DNA from: an uncultured Pseudorhodobacter sp.
Lineage (GTDB): Bacteria > Pseudomonadota > Alphaproteobacteria > Rhodobacterales > Rhodobacteraceae
Length of the DNA: 19,277 nt
Reading direction: 5' to 3'
Assembly (NCBI GenBank): GCA_945952425.1
Contig: CAMFIX010000013.1
Coordinates: 1 to 19,277 of the forward strand
Each line of letters begins with the position of its first letter. The stretch's first letter is position 1. Of this stretch, positions 1 to 9,735 are shown one piece after another. The notes beneath the pieces are model-generated. The model did no database searches. It was not told where the DNA came from and worked only from the letters and a program-made list of their open reading frames with translations. The position numbers were made by a program, and so were the translations under genes.

Positions 1-1
1 G

Positions 2-148
2 CGGCTGGATCTCGGGCCGGGGCGGCTGCCGGGGCTCCTGGCCATGGGCGCGGAAGACCCGCATCAGTTCAAACCCACCCATGGCACGGATTTGCTTGCC
101 TTTTTCGGCGGGGTCTTCGAAAGGGTCATGCGGAAATGGCTGGCCTAG
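2..148 (+). CDS. DUF484 family protein, C-terminal fragment (5' end outside window)
   Basis: The window opens inside a reading frame that runs for 48 residues to a TAG at 146-148. The visible tail includes LLAMGAEDPHQFKPTHGTDLL and then FFGGVFERVMRKWLA. This matches the end of DUF484 proteins, where a GAF-like domain finishes with a 'GTDLLAFLG..LER.L..WL' pattern. DUF484 genes commonly sit directly before xerC in proteobacteria, and here the next gene starts 13 bases before this stop, so the two are probably translationally coupled. The biochemical role of DUF484 is not established. The identification rests on the short tail plus the neighbour, so I am fairly but not fully sure. Confidence 0.75.
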   Translation, partial: RLDLGPGRLPGLLAMGAEDPHQFKPTHGTDLLAFFGGVFERVMRKWLA

Positions 149-1065
149 ATGTTCAGGCGTCGGAGGGTCAGGCGGCCTCTTTGGCGCGCTGGCTGGAGTA
201 TCTGTCGGGCGTGAAGGGCTATTCGCCGCGCACGATTGCGGGCTATGCCACGGATGTGCGGCGGTTTTTGGGCTTTCTCGCGGGCTATCGCGGGGGCGCG
301 GAGGGGATCGCGGCGATGGCCACGATCAGCCAGACCGACCTGCGCGCCTGGATGGCCTACGAACGCGACCGCGGCCTCGGCGCGCGCTCGCTGGCGCGGG
401 CTTTGTCGTCGGTGCGCAGTTTCATGCGCTGGCTGGCCGAGCGCGACGATATGGATGCGACGGTGATCCTGTCGGCCAAGGGTCCGAAATACCTGCGGAA
501 ATTGCCGCGCCCCCTGTCGGTGGACGGCGCGCAGGAGGTGATCGAGGATATGGGTGCTGCGCGCGAAGGCTGGATCGGGGCGCGCGATCTGGCCGTGACG
601 ACGCTGCTTTACGCCTGCGGTCTGCGGATATCAGAGGCCTTGGGCCTGACGGGCGCGGCGCATCCTCTGCCCGACGTGCTGCGCATCAAGGGCAAGGGCG
701 GCAAAGAGCGGCTGGTGCCGGTTCTGCCTATCGCGCGCGAGGCGGTGGCGGAGTATCTGCGGCAAAGCCCCTGGCCGCTGGAGCGCGAGGCGCCGCTTTT
801 TCGCGGGGCACGGGGCGGGGCGCTGAACCCGCGTCTGATCGCCCGCGCGATGGAAGAGGCACGGCTGCGGTTGGGTCTGCCCGCCACCGCGACGCCCCAT
901 GCGCTGCGCCATTCCTTTGCCACGCATCTTCTGGCCGCGGGTGGAGATTTGCGGTCTATTCAAGAGCTTCTGGGCCATGCCTCGCTGTCGACGACCCAGG
1001 CCTATACCGCCGTCGATGCCGCGCGGCTGATGGAGGTCTATGCGGCCGCCCATCCCCGCGCCTGA
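136..1065 (+). CDS. xerC: Tyrosine recombinase XerC
   Basis: A 309-residue tyrosine site-specific recombinase, the usual XerC/XerD length. With XerD it would resolve chromosome dimers at dif during division. The N-terminal SAM-like core-binding domain spans about residues 15-105 and the catalytic domain about 125-300. Catalytic residues are all visible: R164 in YACGLRISEALGL, K187 in IKGKGGKERLVPV, H255 and R258 in HALRHSFATHLL, H281 in LLGHASLSTTQAY and the nucleophile Y290. XerC rather than XerD is inferred from the DUF484 gene immediately upstream, which it overlaps by 13 bases. That overlap supports ATG 136 as start; I see no strong Shine-Dalgarno sequence. No integrase-like accessory domain, att site or phage gene is nearby, so this is the housekeeping enzyme and not a phage integrase. 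Confidence 0.93.
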   Translation: MAGLDVQASEGQAASLARWLEYLSGVKGYSPRTIAGYATDVRRFLGFLAGYRGGAEGIAAMATISQTDLRAWMAYERDRGLGARSLARALSSVRSFMRWLAERDDMDATVILSAKGPKYLRKLPRPLSVDGAQEVIEDMGAAREGWIGARDLAVTTLLYACGLRISEALGLTGAAHPLPDVLRIKGKGGKERLVPVLPIAREAVAEYLRQSPWPLEREAPLFRGARGGALNPRLIARAMEEARLRLGLPATATPHALRHSFATHLLAAGGDLRSIQELLGHASLSTTQAYTAVDAARLMEVYAAAHPRA

Positions 1066-1088
1066 TTCGAATGAAAGCTTCGAATTTT
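1065..1088 (+). terminator. Possible weak terminator after xerC
   Basis: ATTCGAA (1065-1071) and TTCGAAT (1079-1085) form a perfect 7-bp inverted repeat around a 7-base loop, followed directly by three more T. It begins in the last base of the xerC stop codon. The stem is AT-rich and therefore weak. It could instead be part of the AT-rich promoter region of the next gene. Confidence 0.35.
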
Positions 1089-1110
1089 AGCTATTAAATC
1101 TCGCGCATTA

Positions 1111-1133
1111 GGCTTTCGTAAACCAGCATGTGG
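1111..1133 (+). promoter_or_regulatory. Upstream box shared with the second EF-hand gene (copy 1)
   Basis: GGCTTTCGTAAACCA followed by GCATGTGG lies 66 bases before the ATG of the EF-hand gene at 1200. Almost the same block, GGCTTCGTAAACCACGTGG, precedes the paralogous EF-hand gene (10690-10708, minus strand). In both leaders the box is followed by a GC-rich self-complementary stretch (here GGCCCG 1145-1150 with CGGGCC 1158-1163) and then the shared TCCAGAAAGGA ribosome-binding region. The function is unknown; it may be a regulator site or part of a promoter. It has some resemblance to a degenerate CtrA-type site, but the match is poor. Confidence 0.5.
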
Positions 1134-1199
1134 AAAAGTGGGGAGGCCCGTCTGATGCGGGCCCCGTTCGATACGGGTATGGTCCAGAAAGGAACGGTC

Positions 1200-1880
1200 A
1201 TGATCTCTGCCCTGTCCGGTGCCGGAAGCCGCGCGCTTCTGTCGCTGTTCGGCCGGCCGAAGTCCCAAGGCCCGGCCGACGATCTCTCGCAACTTGCCGG
1301 TGCCTCCGCGGGCCCCGGCGTGGCGCCCGATACGCTTTTCGCCTCGATGGTCGACCAGGCCGGCGCGCCCGACGACCTGGCCGCCAAGGCCGTCGCTGCC
1401 TTGGACCGCGACAGGTCCGGCACACTGAACACAGACGAACTTTCGCAGGCTTTCCAATCGGTTGCCTCGTCGGGCACCCTGTCGTCGGTCGCAGGCCTGG
1501 TGCAGAACATCCTGGCTCAGGTCGATACCGACGGCGATGGCGCCGTCTCGGGGACCGAGCTTTCCGCCGCCGTCGCGGGGCTGACCAAGGGCGGCTCCAC
1601 CGATGACGCGGGGCTGAACCGGCTTTTGCAGCAGACCATGGGGGCGTTGGATGCCGATGGCGACGGCAAGGTGACGGGGGCAGAGGCGGCGCAGTCGCTC
1701 GGCCTGGCCACCAATGCCCTGCCCGCGGCCAGTCCCGGCATCGACGCCCGCCCCGCCACCGCGCCGAAGTCGATGTACGAGGCGATCTTCTCGATGCGCG
1801 TCAACCCGGGCGGCGGCGAAGACTCCGCCCAGGCCCGCGAGGCGATTTCCACCCGCCTGCGCGACCAGCTGATGGGGTGA
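1200..1880 (+). CDS. EF-hand calcium-binding protein, copy 1
   Basis: A 226-residue protein with three canonical EF-hand loops at residues 69-80 (DRDRSGTLNTDE), 109-120 (DTDGDGAVSGTE) and 151-162 (DADGDGKVTGAE), each with Asp at positions 1 and 3, Gly at 6 and Glu at 12. It should bind Ca2+, but no partner or enzymatic domain is visible. The start is placed at ATG 1200, not at the longer in-frame ATG 1128, for two reasons: AGAAAGGA lies at correct spacing, and MISALSG...LLSLFGRP exactly parallels the N-terminus of the second EF-hand gene at 10638. The C-terminal KSMYEAIF (190-197) also matches KSIQELLF in that paralogue. No clear signal peptide or membrane segment is present, so the location is uncertain. 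It is probably monocistronic, with an AT-rich upstream region. Confidence 0.85.
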   Translation: MISALSGAGSRALLSLFGRPKSQGPADDLSQLAGASAGPGVAPDTLFASMVDQAGAPDDLAAKAVAALDRDRSGTLNTDELSQAFQSVASSGTLSSVAGLVQNILAQVDTDGDGAVSGTELSAAVAGLTKGGSTDDAGLNRLLQQTMGALDADGDGKVTGAEAAQSLGLATNALPAASPGIDARPATAPKSMYEAIFSMRVNPGGGEDSAQAREAISTRLRDQLMG

Positions 1881-1929
1881 GGCGCGCGTCGCGCTTGCGT
1901 CCGGCCGGTTTTGACGGCATGACCGGGCC

Positions 1930-2637
1930 ATGCCCATGCGCCTCAAAGCCCTGCTCGTCCACCTGTTGACCGCCTCGGGCGCGGTCCTGTCGATGCTGGC
2001 CATGCTCGCCGCCGTCGACCGGCAGTGGAGCATGATGTTCCTCTGGCTGCTCGTCGCGCTGATCGTCGATGGGATCGACGGCCCCCTGGCCCGGCGTTAC
2101 GACGTCAAGACCAACTGGCCGATCCACGACGGCGTGCTGATGGACCTGATCGTCGATTACCTGACCTATGTCTTCATCCCGGCCTATGCGCTTTGGGCCA
2201 ACGGGATGCTGCAGGGAACGCTGGGGGCGCTCGCGCTCGGGGCGCTGATCTACGGCTCGGTCATCTATTTCGCCGACACGCGGATGAAGACCAAGGACAA
2301 GAGCTTCGCGGGTTTTCCGGCCTGCTGGAACATGGTGGTCCTCGTGCTTTTCGCGCTGAACCCGGGGCCGAACTGGGTGCTGGCGACGGTGGTGCTTTTG
2401 ACCATCGCGATGTTCCTGAACCTGAAATTCATCCATCCGACGCGCACGCCGCGCTGGTATCCGGTCAACCTCGGGGTCGCGATCCTCTGGCTGGTCACCG
2501 CGGGCCAATCGGCCTGGCTCGGCTTCGAGGAAAGCGGGGTCGTGCATGTCCTGCTGCTGGCCGCCTCGCTCTACCTGTGTTTCGCAGGCATCGCCCAGCA
2601 GATCCTGCCGGAAAAGAAAGCCGACCGCATCCGCTGA
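1930..2637 (+). CDS. pcs: Phosphatidylcholine synthase (CDP-diacylglycerol-choline transferase)
   Basis: A 235-residue integral membrane enzyme of the CDP-alcohol phosphatidyltransferase superfamily. It condenses CDP-diacylglycerol with choline to give phosphatidylcholine and CMP. The signature D47-x2-D50-G51-x2-A54-R55-x12-G68-x3-D72-x3-D76 is visible. The x12 spacing, longer than the usual x7-8, is the variant known for bacterial Pcs, and the following LIVDYLTYVFIPAYAL is typical of that family. About eight hydrophobic segments cover most of the chain. The start could be ATG 1930 or ATG 1936 (M-P-M); the upstream GACCGGG is only a weak ribosome-binding site. The gene lies 49 bases after the EF-hand gene, so co-transcription is possible, and it ends just before a palindromic hairpin shared with the convergent pabC. 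Confidence 0.9.
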   Translation: MPMRLKALLVHLLTASGAVLSMLAMLAAVDRQWSMMFLWLLVALIVDGIDGPLARRYDVKTNWPIHDGVLMDLIVDYLTYVFIPAYALWANGMLQGTLGALALGALIYGSVIYFADTRMKTKDKSFAGFPACWNMVVLVLFALNPGPNWVLATVVLLTIAMFLNLKFIHPTRTPRWYPVNLGVAILWLVTAGQSAWLGFEESGVVHVLLLAASLYLCFAGIAQQILPEKKADRIR

Positions 2638-2641
2638 GACC

Positions 2642-2662
2642 CGATTTTTCGGCGAAAAATCG
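2642..2662. terminator. Palindromic hairpin after pcs (palindrome family copy A)
   Basis: CGATTTTTCG and CGAAAAATCG form perfect 10-bp arms around a single G, starting five bases after the pcs stop. Being symmetric and rich in T on one side and A on the other, it can act as a terminator in both directions between the convergent pcs and pabC genes. A near-identical copy follows at 2678-2698, and relatives lie at 10781-10801 and 14171-14197. Confidence 0.65.
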
Positions 2663-2670
2663 CGCGCCTC

Positions 2671-3291
2671 TCACCCCCGATTTTTCGCAGAAAAATCGAG
2701 CCGCGCGGGGATCAGGCCGCGCAGGGCATTGCCGACCCAAAGGCGCACGCGGGGCAGGTCTTCCACGGCCAAAACCTCTTCCGGCACCGCAAGTTCTGCG
2801 CGCAGCACCCCCTCCAACAGCCCGCAGGCCAGGGGCGGCGTGCGCATCCCCTGCCCGCGGTCGAAAAAGACCGATGTGATCGTCCCCTCGCAGACCTCTC
2901 CGGCGGAATTGGCCATCAGAACCTCGTCCAAGGCCCCCATCCCCGCCCGCGCCGCCTCGTAATCGGCGCGCGCATTGGTCTTGAACCGGCGGAGCGGGTT
3001 CGGCGCCAGCACCACGTCGGAGAGGCCGACCCGCCATTCCGCCTTGGCGGCGGGAAGCGCGAAGACCTCTGCCGTCACCGCGCCCGAGGCCTCGGCCAGC
3101 AAACGCACCCGGGCCGGGGCCGCGGGCGCGGGCCATTCCACCCGCGGCACCGCCCAACCCAGGGCCGCGGCAGAGCGCGTCAGCCGCGCCATGTGCCCCG
3201 CCTGCCGCGGATAGGCGGCGCCGTCCCAGAGCATCGTCTCGATCAGCCTCAGCCCGGGGTCGCGAGCCCGCTGATGTAGCGCGCTTTCCAA
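2671..3291 (-). CDS. pabC: Aminodeoxychorismate lyase-like class IV aminotransferase
   Basis: A 206-residue PLP enzyme of fold type IV. The catalytic lysine is K104 in RRFKTNARADYE, and E135 in GEVCEGTITSVFF is the cofactor-ring-binding glutamate. In family terms it would release pyruvate from 4-amino-4-deoxychorismate to give p-aminobenzoate for folate. The role is strongly supported by pabB directly upstream, which it overlaps. I place the start at TTG 3291 (MESALHQ...LRLIETMLW) because GGGAGGA at 3298-3304 sits seven bases ahead; an ATG at 3306 would overlap that site. This gives a 43-base overlap with pabB. The protein is shorter than E. coli PabC (about 270 residues), like other short class IV proteins that I recall next to alphaproteobacterial pabB. 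The last residues are encoded by a palindromic repeat. Confidence 0.85.
   Translation of the reverse strand: MESALHQRARDPGLRLIETMLWDGAAYPRQAGHMARLTRSAAALGWAVPRVEWPAPAAPARVRLLAEASGAVTAEVFALPAAKAEWRVGLSDVVLAPNPLRRFKTNARADYEAARAGMGALDEVLMANSAGEVCEGTITSVFFDRGQGMRTPPLACGLLEGVLRAELAVPEEVLAVEDLPRVRLWVGNALRGLIPARLDFSAKNRG
2678..2698. terminator. Palindromic hairpin overlapping the 3' end of pabC (copy B)
   Basis: CGATTTTTCG and AGAAAAATCG flank a single C (9 of 10 pairs). The hairpin lies inside the pabC reading frame and supplies its last codons (DFSAKNR), stopping a few bases before the TGA. Together with copy A, 15 bases away, it makes a tandem pair between convergent genes, which suggests bidirectional termination. 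Confidence 0.6.
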
Positions 3292-4391
3292 TGCGCTTCC
3301 TCCCATTCGCCCTCGGCGGTCGAATCCTGCACCACCCCGCCGCCGACGTTCAGCAGGATGCGCCCCTGCGTCACCTGCAGCGTGCGGATTGCCACGTTGA
3401 AACAGCTCGCCCCATTCGGCGCCATCCAGCCGATCGCGCCGCAATAGGGGCCGCGGGGATGCGGCTCCAGCTCGGCGATGATCTCCATCGCGCGGATTTT
3501 CGGCGCCCCGGTGATCGAGCCGCAAGGGAAAAGCGCGGGCATCAGCCGGGCCAGGGCGGGCGGCTCCACCAGCTCGCCCACCACGCGGCTGACCATCTGG
3601 TGCAGCGTCGCATAACTTTCCACCGCGAAAAGCTCGGGCACGCGGACCGAGCCCACGCGGGAAATCCGGCTGATGTCGTTGCGCAGAAGATCGACGATCA
3701 TCAGGTTCTCCGCCCGGCCCTTGTCGGAGGCGCGCAGCTCTTCGGCCAGTTCCAGGTCGCGGATCGGATCGGCATCGCGGGGCGCGGTGCCCTTCATCGG
3801 CCGGCTTTCGATGCGCCCGGCCGCATCGGTGCGCAAAAACAGCTCGGGCGAGCGCGAAATCAGCACCGGCAGGTCCGGCCCGAAGTCGCAATAGGCGCCG
3901 AAGCCGACCGACTGCCGGGCGCGCAGGGCGGCGTAAAGCTCCCAGGGGCCGCCCTCGACCAGGCGGCTTTCCATCGGGAAGGTCAGGTTGATCTGATAGC
4001 AGTCACCGGCCGCGATATAGGCCTTCAGCCGGGCCATGGCGGCGGCATAGGCCGGCCAGTCGACCAAGGGGCGCAGCGGCGCCACGGCGGCCCGGGCGCG
4101 GCCGGGCAGATCGGCGGGTGCCGGGCCAACATAAATCCCGAAAGCCAGGAGCGGCGCCCCGCCCGGCGGCATCAGCCGGGCGAGCTTCGGCTCCAGCGCA
4201 TAGCCCGCTTCATAGGCCATCCAGCCCGCGACCCAATGCCCGCGCGCCCGCGCCGCATCCAGCGCCTGCAGCGCGGGCAAGACCTCGCCCGCCGCCCGCG
4301 CCACGACCATCCCCCGCGCGCCCTTGAAAACCGCCGCCCCCTGCGGCCCGTGTTCCAGAAGGATCATGCCCGTCTCCATTCCGCCCCCCAT
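3249..4391 (-). CDS. pabB: Aminodeoxychorismate synthase component I
   Basis: A 380-residue chorismate-utilising enzyme. With a PabA glutaminase it would convert chorismate and glutamine to 4-amino-4-deoxychorismate. Family motifs are seen in order: ISRSPELFLR, then RPMKGTAPRD with EELRASDKGRAENLMIVDLL, then LFPCGSITGAPKIRAMEII, and finally GGGVVQDSTAEGEWEEAHWK. These are shared with TrpE. The call as PabB rests on the short N-terminal region (TrpE is around 500 residues), the PIKGTxPR-type lysine motif, and pabC overlapping its 3' end. The start could be ATG 4391, 4379 or 4367; GGAGG lies nine bases before 4391. No PabA domain is fused and none is in the window, so the glutaminase must lie elsewhere, perhaps shared with TrpG. 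The gene is divergent from the permease at 4618. Confidence 0.88.
   Translation of the reverse strand: MGGGMETGMILLEHGPQGAAVFKGARGMVVARAAGEVLPALQALDAARARGHWVAGWMAYEAGYALEPKLARLMPPGGAPLLAFGIYVGPAPADLPGRARAAVAPLRPLVDWPAYAAAMARLKAYIAAGDCYQINLTFPMESRLVEGGPWELYAALRARQSVGFGAYCDFGPDLPVLISRSPELFLRTDAAGRIESRPMKGTAPRDADPIRDLELAEELRASDKGRAENLMIVDLLRNDISRISRVGSVRVPELFAVESYATLHQMVSRVVGELVEPPALARLMPALFPCGSITGAPKIRAMEIIAELEPHPRGPYCGAIGWMAPNGASCFNVAIRTLQVTQGRILLNVGGGVVQDSTAEGEWEEAHWKARYISGLATPG
3298..3304 (-). promoter_or_regulatory. Ribosome-binding site deciding the pabC TTG start
   Basis: Read on the minus strand, GGGAGGA lies inside pabB, six bases beyond its end being the TTG at 3291 (spacer AGCGCA after the last A). 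It is the best Shine-Dalgarno match in the area and is the reason for choosing TTG over the ATG at 3306, whose last base is also the first base of this motif. Confidence 0.55.
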
Positions 4392-4516
4392 GACCTACGG
4401 CCTCCCCTGCCCGGGCGCCAGTGCACAATGGCCCGGTTTGCACGCGAAAACGACCCGTTTCGCCCAGGAATTTCCCGCGGCTCTGACCGGGTTCTGTAAA
4501 TTTCTATTCAAAGCTG

Positions 4517-4566
4517 GACAGATTGAAAAATCGTGTTTTCATGGGCTTTGGGCGGGACAATCTGTC
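4517..4566. promoter_or_regulatory. Inverted repeat in the permease leader
   Basis: GACAGATTG (4517-4525) and CAATCTGTC (4558-4566) are a perfect 9-bp inverted repeat separated by 32 bases. The repeat lies 51 bases before the permease start in an AT-richer 226-base gap between the divergent pabB and permease genes. Possible roles are a regulator operator with two half-sites or an mRNA leader stem. No confident -35/-10 pair was found here. I see nothing else in the gap except the ribosome-binding site GGAGGG just before ATG 4618. Confidence 0.4.
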
Positions 4567-4617
4567 GCAGCCACCAACAACAAGCCGCCTCAGCGGCACG
4601 AGGGACACGGAGGGACC

Positions 4618-6192
4618 ATGGCTGATAACTACTCCGACAAGGAGAATCATGAGGACATGAAAGTTCTGCATGGCATGGGCTATGCGCAGGAGCTTTCGCG
4701 TTCGATGTCGAAATTCTCGAACTTCGCGATTTCCTTCTCGATCATCTGCATCCTGTCGGGCGGGATCAACTCCTTCGCCCAGGCGATCTCGTCGGTGGGC
4801 GGGGCGGGGGCGGGGATCGGCTGGATCGTGGGCTGCCTCCTTTCGGGGATGTTCGCCCTGTCGATGGCCCAGATCGCAAGCGCCTTCCCGACGGCGGGGG
4901 GGCTTTACCACTGGGGCTCGATCCTGGGGAACCGTTTCGTGGGCTGGCTGACGGCCTGGCTGAACCTCCTGGGGCTGATTACCGTTCTGGGCGCGATCAA
5001 CATCGGGACGGCCTATTACTTCGCGGGCACCTTCGGGCCGATGTTCGGCTTTACCGGGACCGACTTGCAGGTCGTGACCTTCGTCGCGGCGATCACCATC
5101 GTCCAGGCGATCTTCAACCATGTCGGCATCAAGGCCACCACCTTCCTGACCGACATTTCCGGCTGGATCATCTTTGCCACCACCGCGGTGCTGGTCGCGG
5201 CCTGCCTGATCTATGCCCCGGCCATCGACATCTCGCGGCTGTGGACCTTCACCAACTACTCGGGCGATGCCGGGGGCGGGGTCTTCCCGCAGTCGGACAA
5301 CATGGGGTATCTCTTCCTGCTCTGCCTGCTGTTGCCGGTCTATACGATCACCGGCTACGACGCCTCGGCCCATACGTCCGAAGAGACCAAGAACGCCGCC
5401 CATTCGGTGCCGCGCGGCATCGTGACGGCGGTCTTCTGGTCGTCGCTGGTGGGCTGGGTCATGGTCTGCGCCATCACGCTCGCCATCCCCGATATGAAGG
5501 TCGCGGCCGGCCAGGGCTGGACCATGTTCTATGCCACGCTGGATGCGATCCTGCCCGCGGGCCTCAAGAACGTGATCTACCTCGGCATCTTCATCACCCA
5601 GCTGCTCTGCGGCCTGGCCACGGTGACGTCGGCCAGCCGGATGCTGTTCGCCTTCTCGCGCGATGACGGGATGCCGGTGGGGTCCAAGGCGCTCTCGACC
5701 GTGTCGCCGAAATACCGCACGCCGGTGAATGCGATCTGGACGGCGACGGTGCTGTGCATCCTCTACGTCGTCCTGGCGATGATGCTGAAAGTGGTCGATC
5801 CGGTGACGGGCGTTGCGACCTCGATCTATGTGATCGTGGTGAACTCGACGCTGGTCTTCCTGTTCCTGTCCTTCTCGGTGCCGCTGGTGGCGGGGATGCT
5901 GGCGTTCGGCGGGCCGAAATGGCCGAAGCCCGGCCCCTGGGCGATGAGCGCGGGCGTCTATCGCCTGGTCACCCTTCTGTCGGTCATCGGCATGGGCGTG
6001 ATCCTCTTCATCGCGGTCGCGCCGCCGAACGAGCGGGTGCTTTACGTCGTCCTGGGCTTCCTGGCCCTGGCGCTGGTCCTGTGGGTCGCGGTCGAGAACC
6101 GCCGCTTCGAGGGCCCGCCGACGGGCGACCGCATCGCCGCCCGCAAGGCCGCGATTGCCGCCGCCGAGGCCAAGGTCGGCCAGAAGGGCTGA
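4618..6192 (+). CDS. APC-superfamily amino acid permease (amino acid/choline transporter type)
   Basis: A 524-residue inner-membrane protein with about 12 hydrophobic helices, beginning near residue 33 and ending near residue 500. It has a short charged N-terminus and a basic/Ala-rich cytoplasmic tail. The first helix (FSNFAISFSIICILSGGINS) and the later stretch VYTITGYDASAHTSEETKNA are typical of the amino acid/choline transporter branch of the APC superfamily, which includes GABA permeases and yeast Uga4 and Hnm1. The substrate cannot be read from sequence: an amino acid, GABA, a polyamine or choline are possible. The start is ATG 4618, preceded by GGAGGGACC; an earlier in-frame ATG at 4324 would run back across pabB and is rejected. 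The gene is monocistronic, ending at a strong terminator. Confidence 0.88.
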   Translation: MADNYSDKENHEDMKVLHGMGYAQELSRSMSKFSNFAISFSIICILSGGINSFAQAISSVGGAGAGIGWIVGCLLSGMFALSMAQIASAFPTAGGLYHWGSILGNRFVGWLTAWLNLLGLITVLGAINIGTAYYFAGTFGPMFGFTGTDLQVVTFVAAITIVQAIFNHVGIKATTFLTDISGWIIFATTAVLVAACLIYAPAIDISRLWTFTNYSGDAGGGVFPQSDNMGYLFLLCLLLPVYTITGYDASAHTSEETKNAAHSVPRGIVTAVFWSSLVGWVMVCAITLAIPDMKVAAGQGWTMFYATLDAILPAGLKNVIYLGIFITQLLCGLATVTSASRMLFAFSRDDGMPVGSKALSTVSPKYRTPVNAIWTATVLCILYVVLAMMLKVVDPVTGVATSIYVIVVNSTLVFLFLSFSVPLVAGMLAFGGPKWPKPGPWAMSAGVYRLVTLLSVIGMGVILFIAVAPPNERVLYVVLGFLALALVLWVAVENRRFEGPPTGDRIAARKAAIAAAEAKVGQKG

Positions 6193-6204
6193 TCGCATGT
6201 CATG

Positions 6205-6241
6205 AAAGGGGGCCGGAGGGGCGATCCTCCGGCCCTTTTCG
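6205..6241 (+). terminator. Rho-independent terminator of the permease gene
   Basis: GGGCCGGAGG pairs with CCTCCGGCCC around a short GGCGAT loop, preceded by A's and followed by TTTT. It lies 12 bases after the permease stop. The flanking A's extend the stem into the T tract. Confidence 0.85.
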
Positions 6242-6270
6242 TTTGCGCTGTGGCAGGGGCCGATTCCGCC

Positions 6271-6298
6271 TTGCGCCGGGCTTTATTCCGCCTATAAC
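6271..6298 (+). promoter_or_regulatory. Candidate carB promoter
   Basis: TTGCGC (6271-6276) and TATAAC (6293-6298) are separated by 16 bases and lie 34 bases before the carB ATG. They follow the permease terminator, so carB needs its own promoter. The -10 matches five of six consensus bases and the -35 about half. Confidence 0.45.
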
Positions 6299-6332
6299 CC
6301 CGCCAGTTTGCCCGGCCCTGATGGAGACAGCG

Positions 6333-9662
<3,330 letters not shown>

Positions 9663-9684
9663 ATGCGCCGCGCTCGGGCCGTGA

Positions 9685-9719
9685 AAAATGCCCCCCAGGG
9701 TCGGGGGGCATTTTCTTTT
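9685..9719 (+). terminator. Strong rho-independent terminator of carB
   Basis: AAAATGCCCCCC and GGGGGGCATTTT form a perfect 12-bp stem with a 6-base loop (AGGGTC), followed by CTTTT. It lies 22 bases after the carB stop. The leading A's would give a T-run on the other strand, so it may also stop the convergent EF-hand transcript. Confidence 0.92.
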
Positions 9720-9735
9720 GCAGGTTCGGGCATGA

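Noticed and set aside
136..1065. xerC as a phage or island integrase
   Set aside because: The DUF484 neighbour, standard Xer length and lack of any att repeat, tRNA or phage gene point to the housekeeping recombinase.
81..1097. Alternative plus-strand frame overlapping xerC
   Set aside because: The composition is Gly/Arg/Ala-rich with no domain, while the overlapping frame carries all xerC catalytic residues.
1111..1127. CtrA binding site (TTAA-N7-TTAA) upstream of the first EF-hand gene
   Set aside because: The best alignment (TTAG-N7-TAAA) has a mismatch in each half, and the paralogue's box fits even less well. It is kept only as a remote possibility.
1128..1199. Longer start for the first EF-hand gene
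   Set aside because: The extra 24 codons overlap the conserved upstream box and leader shared with the paralogue, which begins at the equivalent of ATG 1200.
4504..6198. Long minus-strand open frame opposite the permease (564 codons)
   Set aside because: The translation is a hydrophilic His/Arg/Asp-rich shadow of a membrane protein, without domain or plausible start signals.
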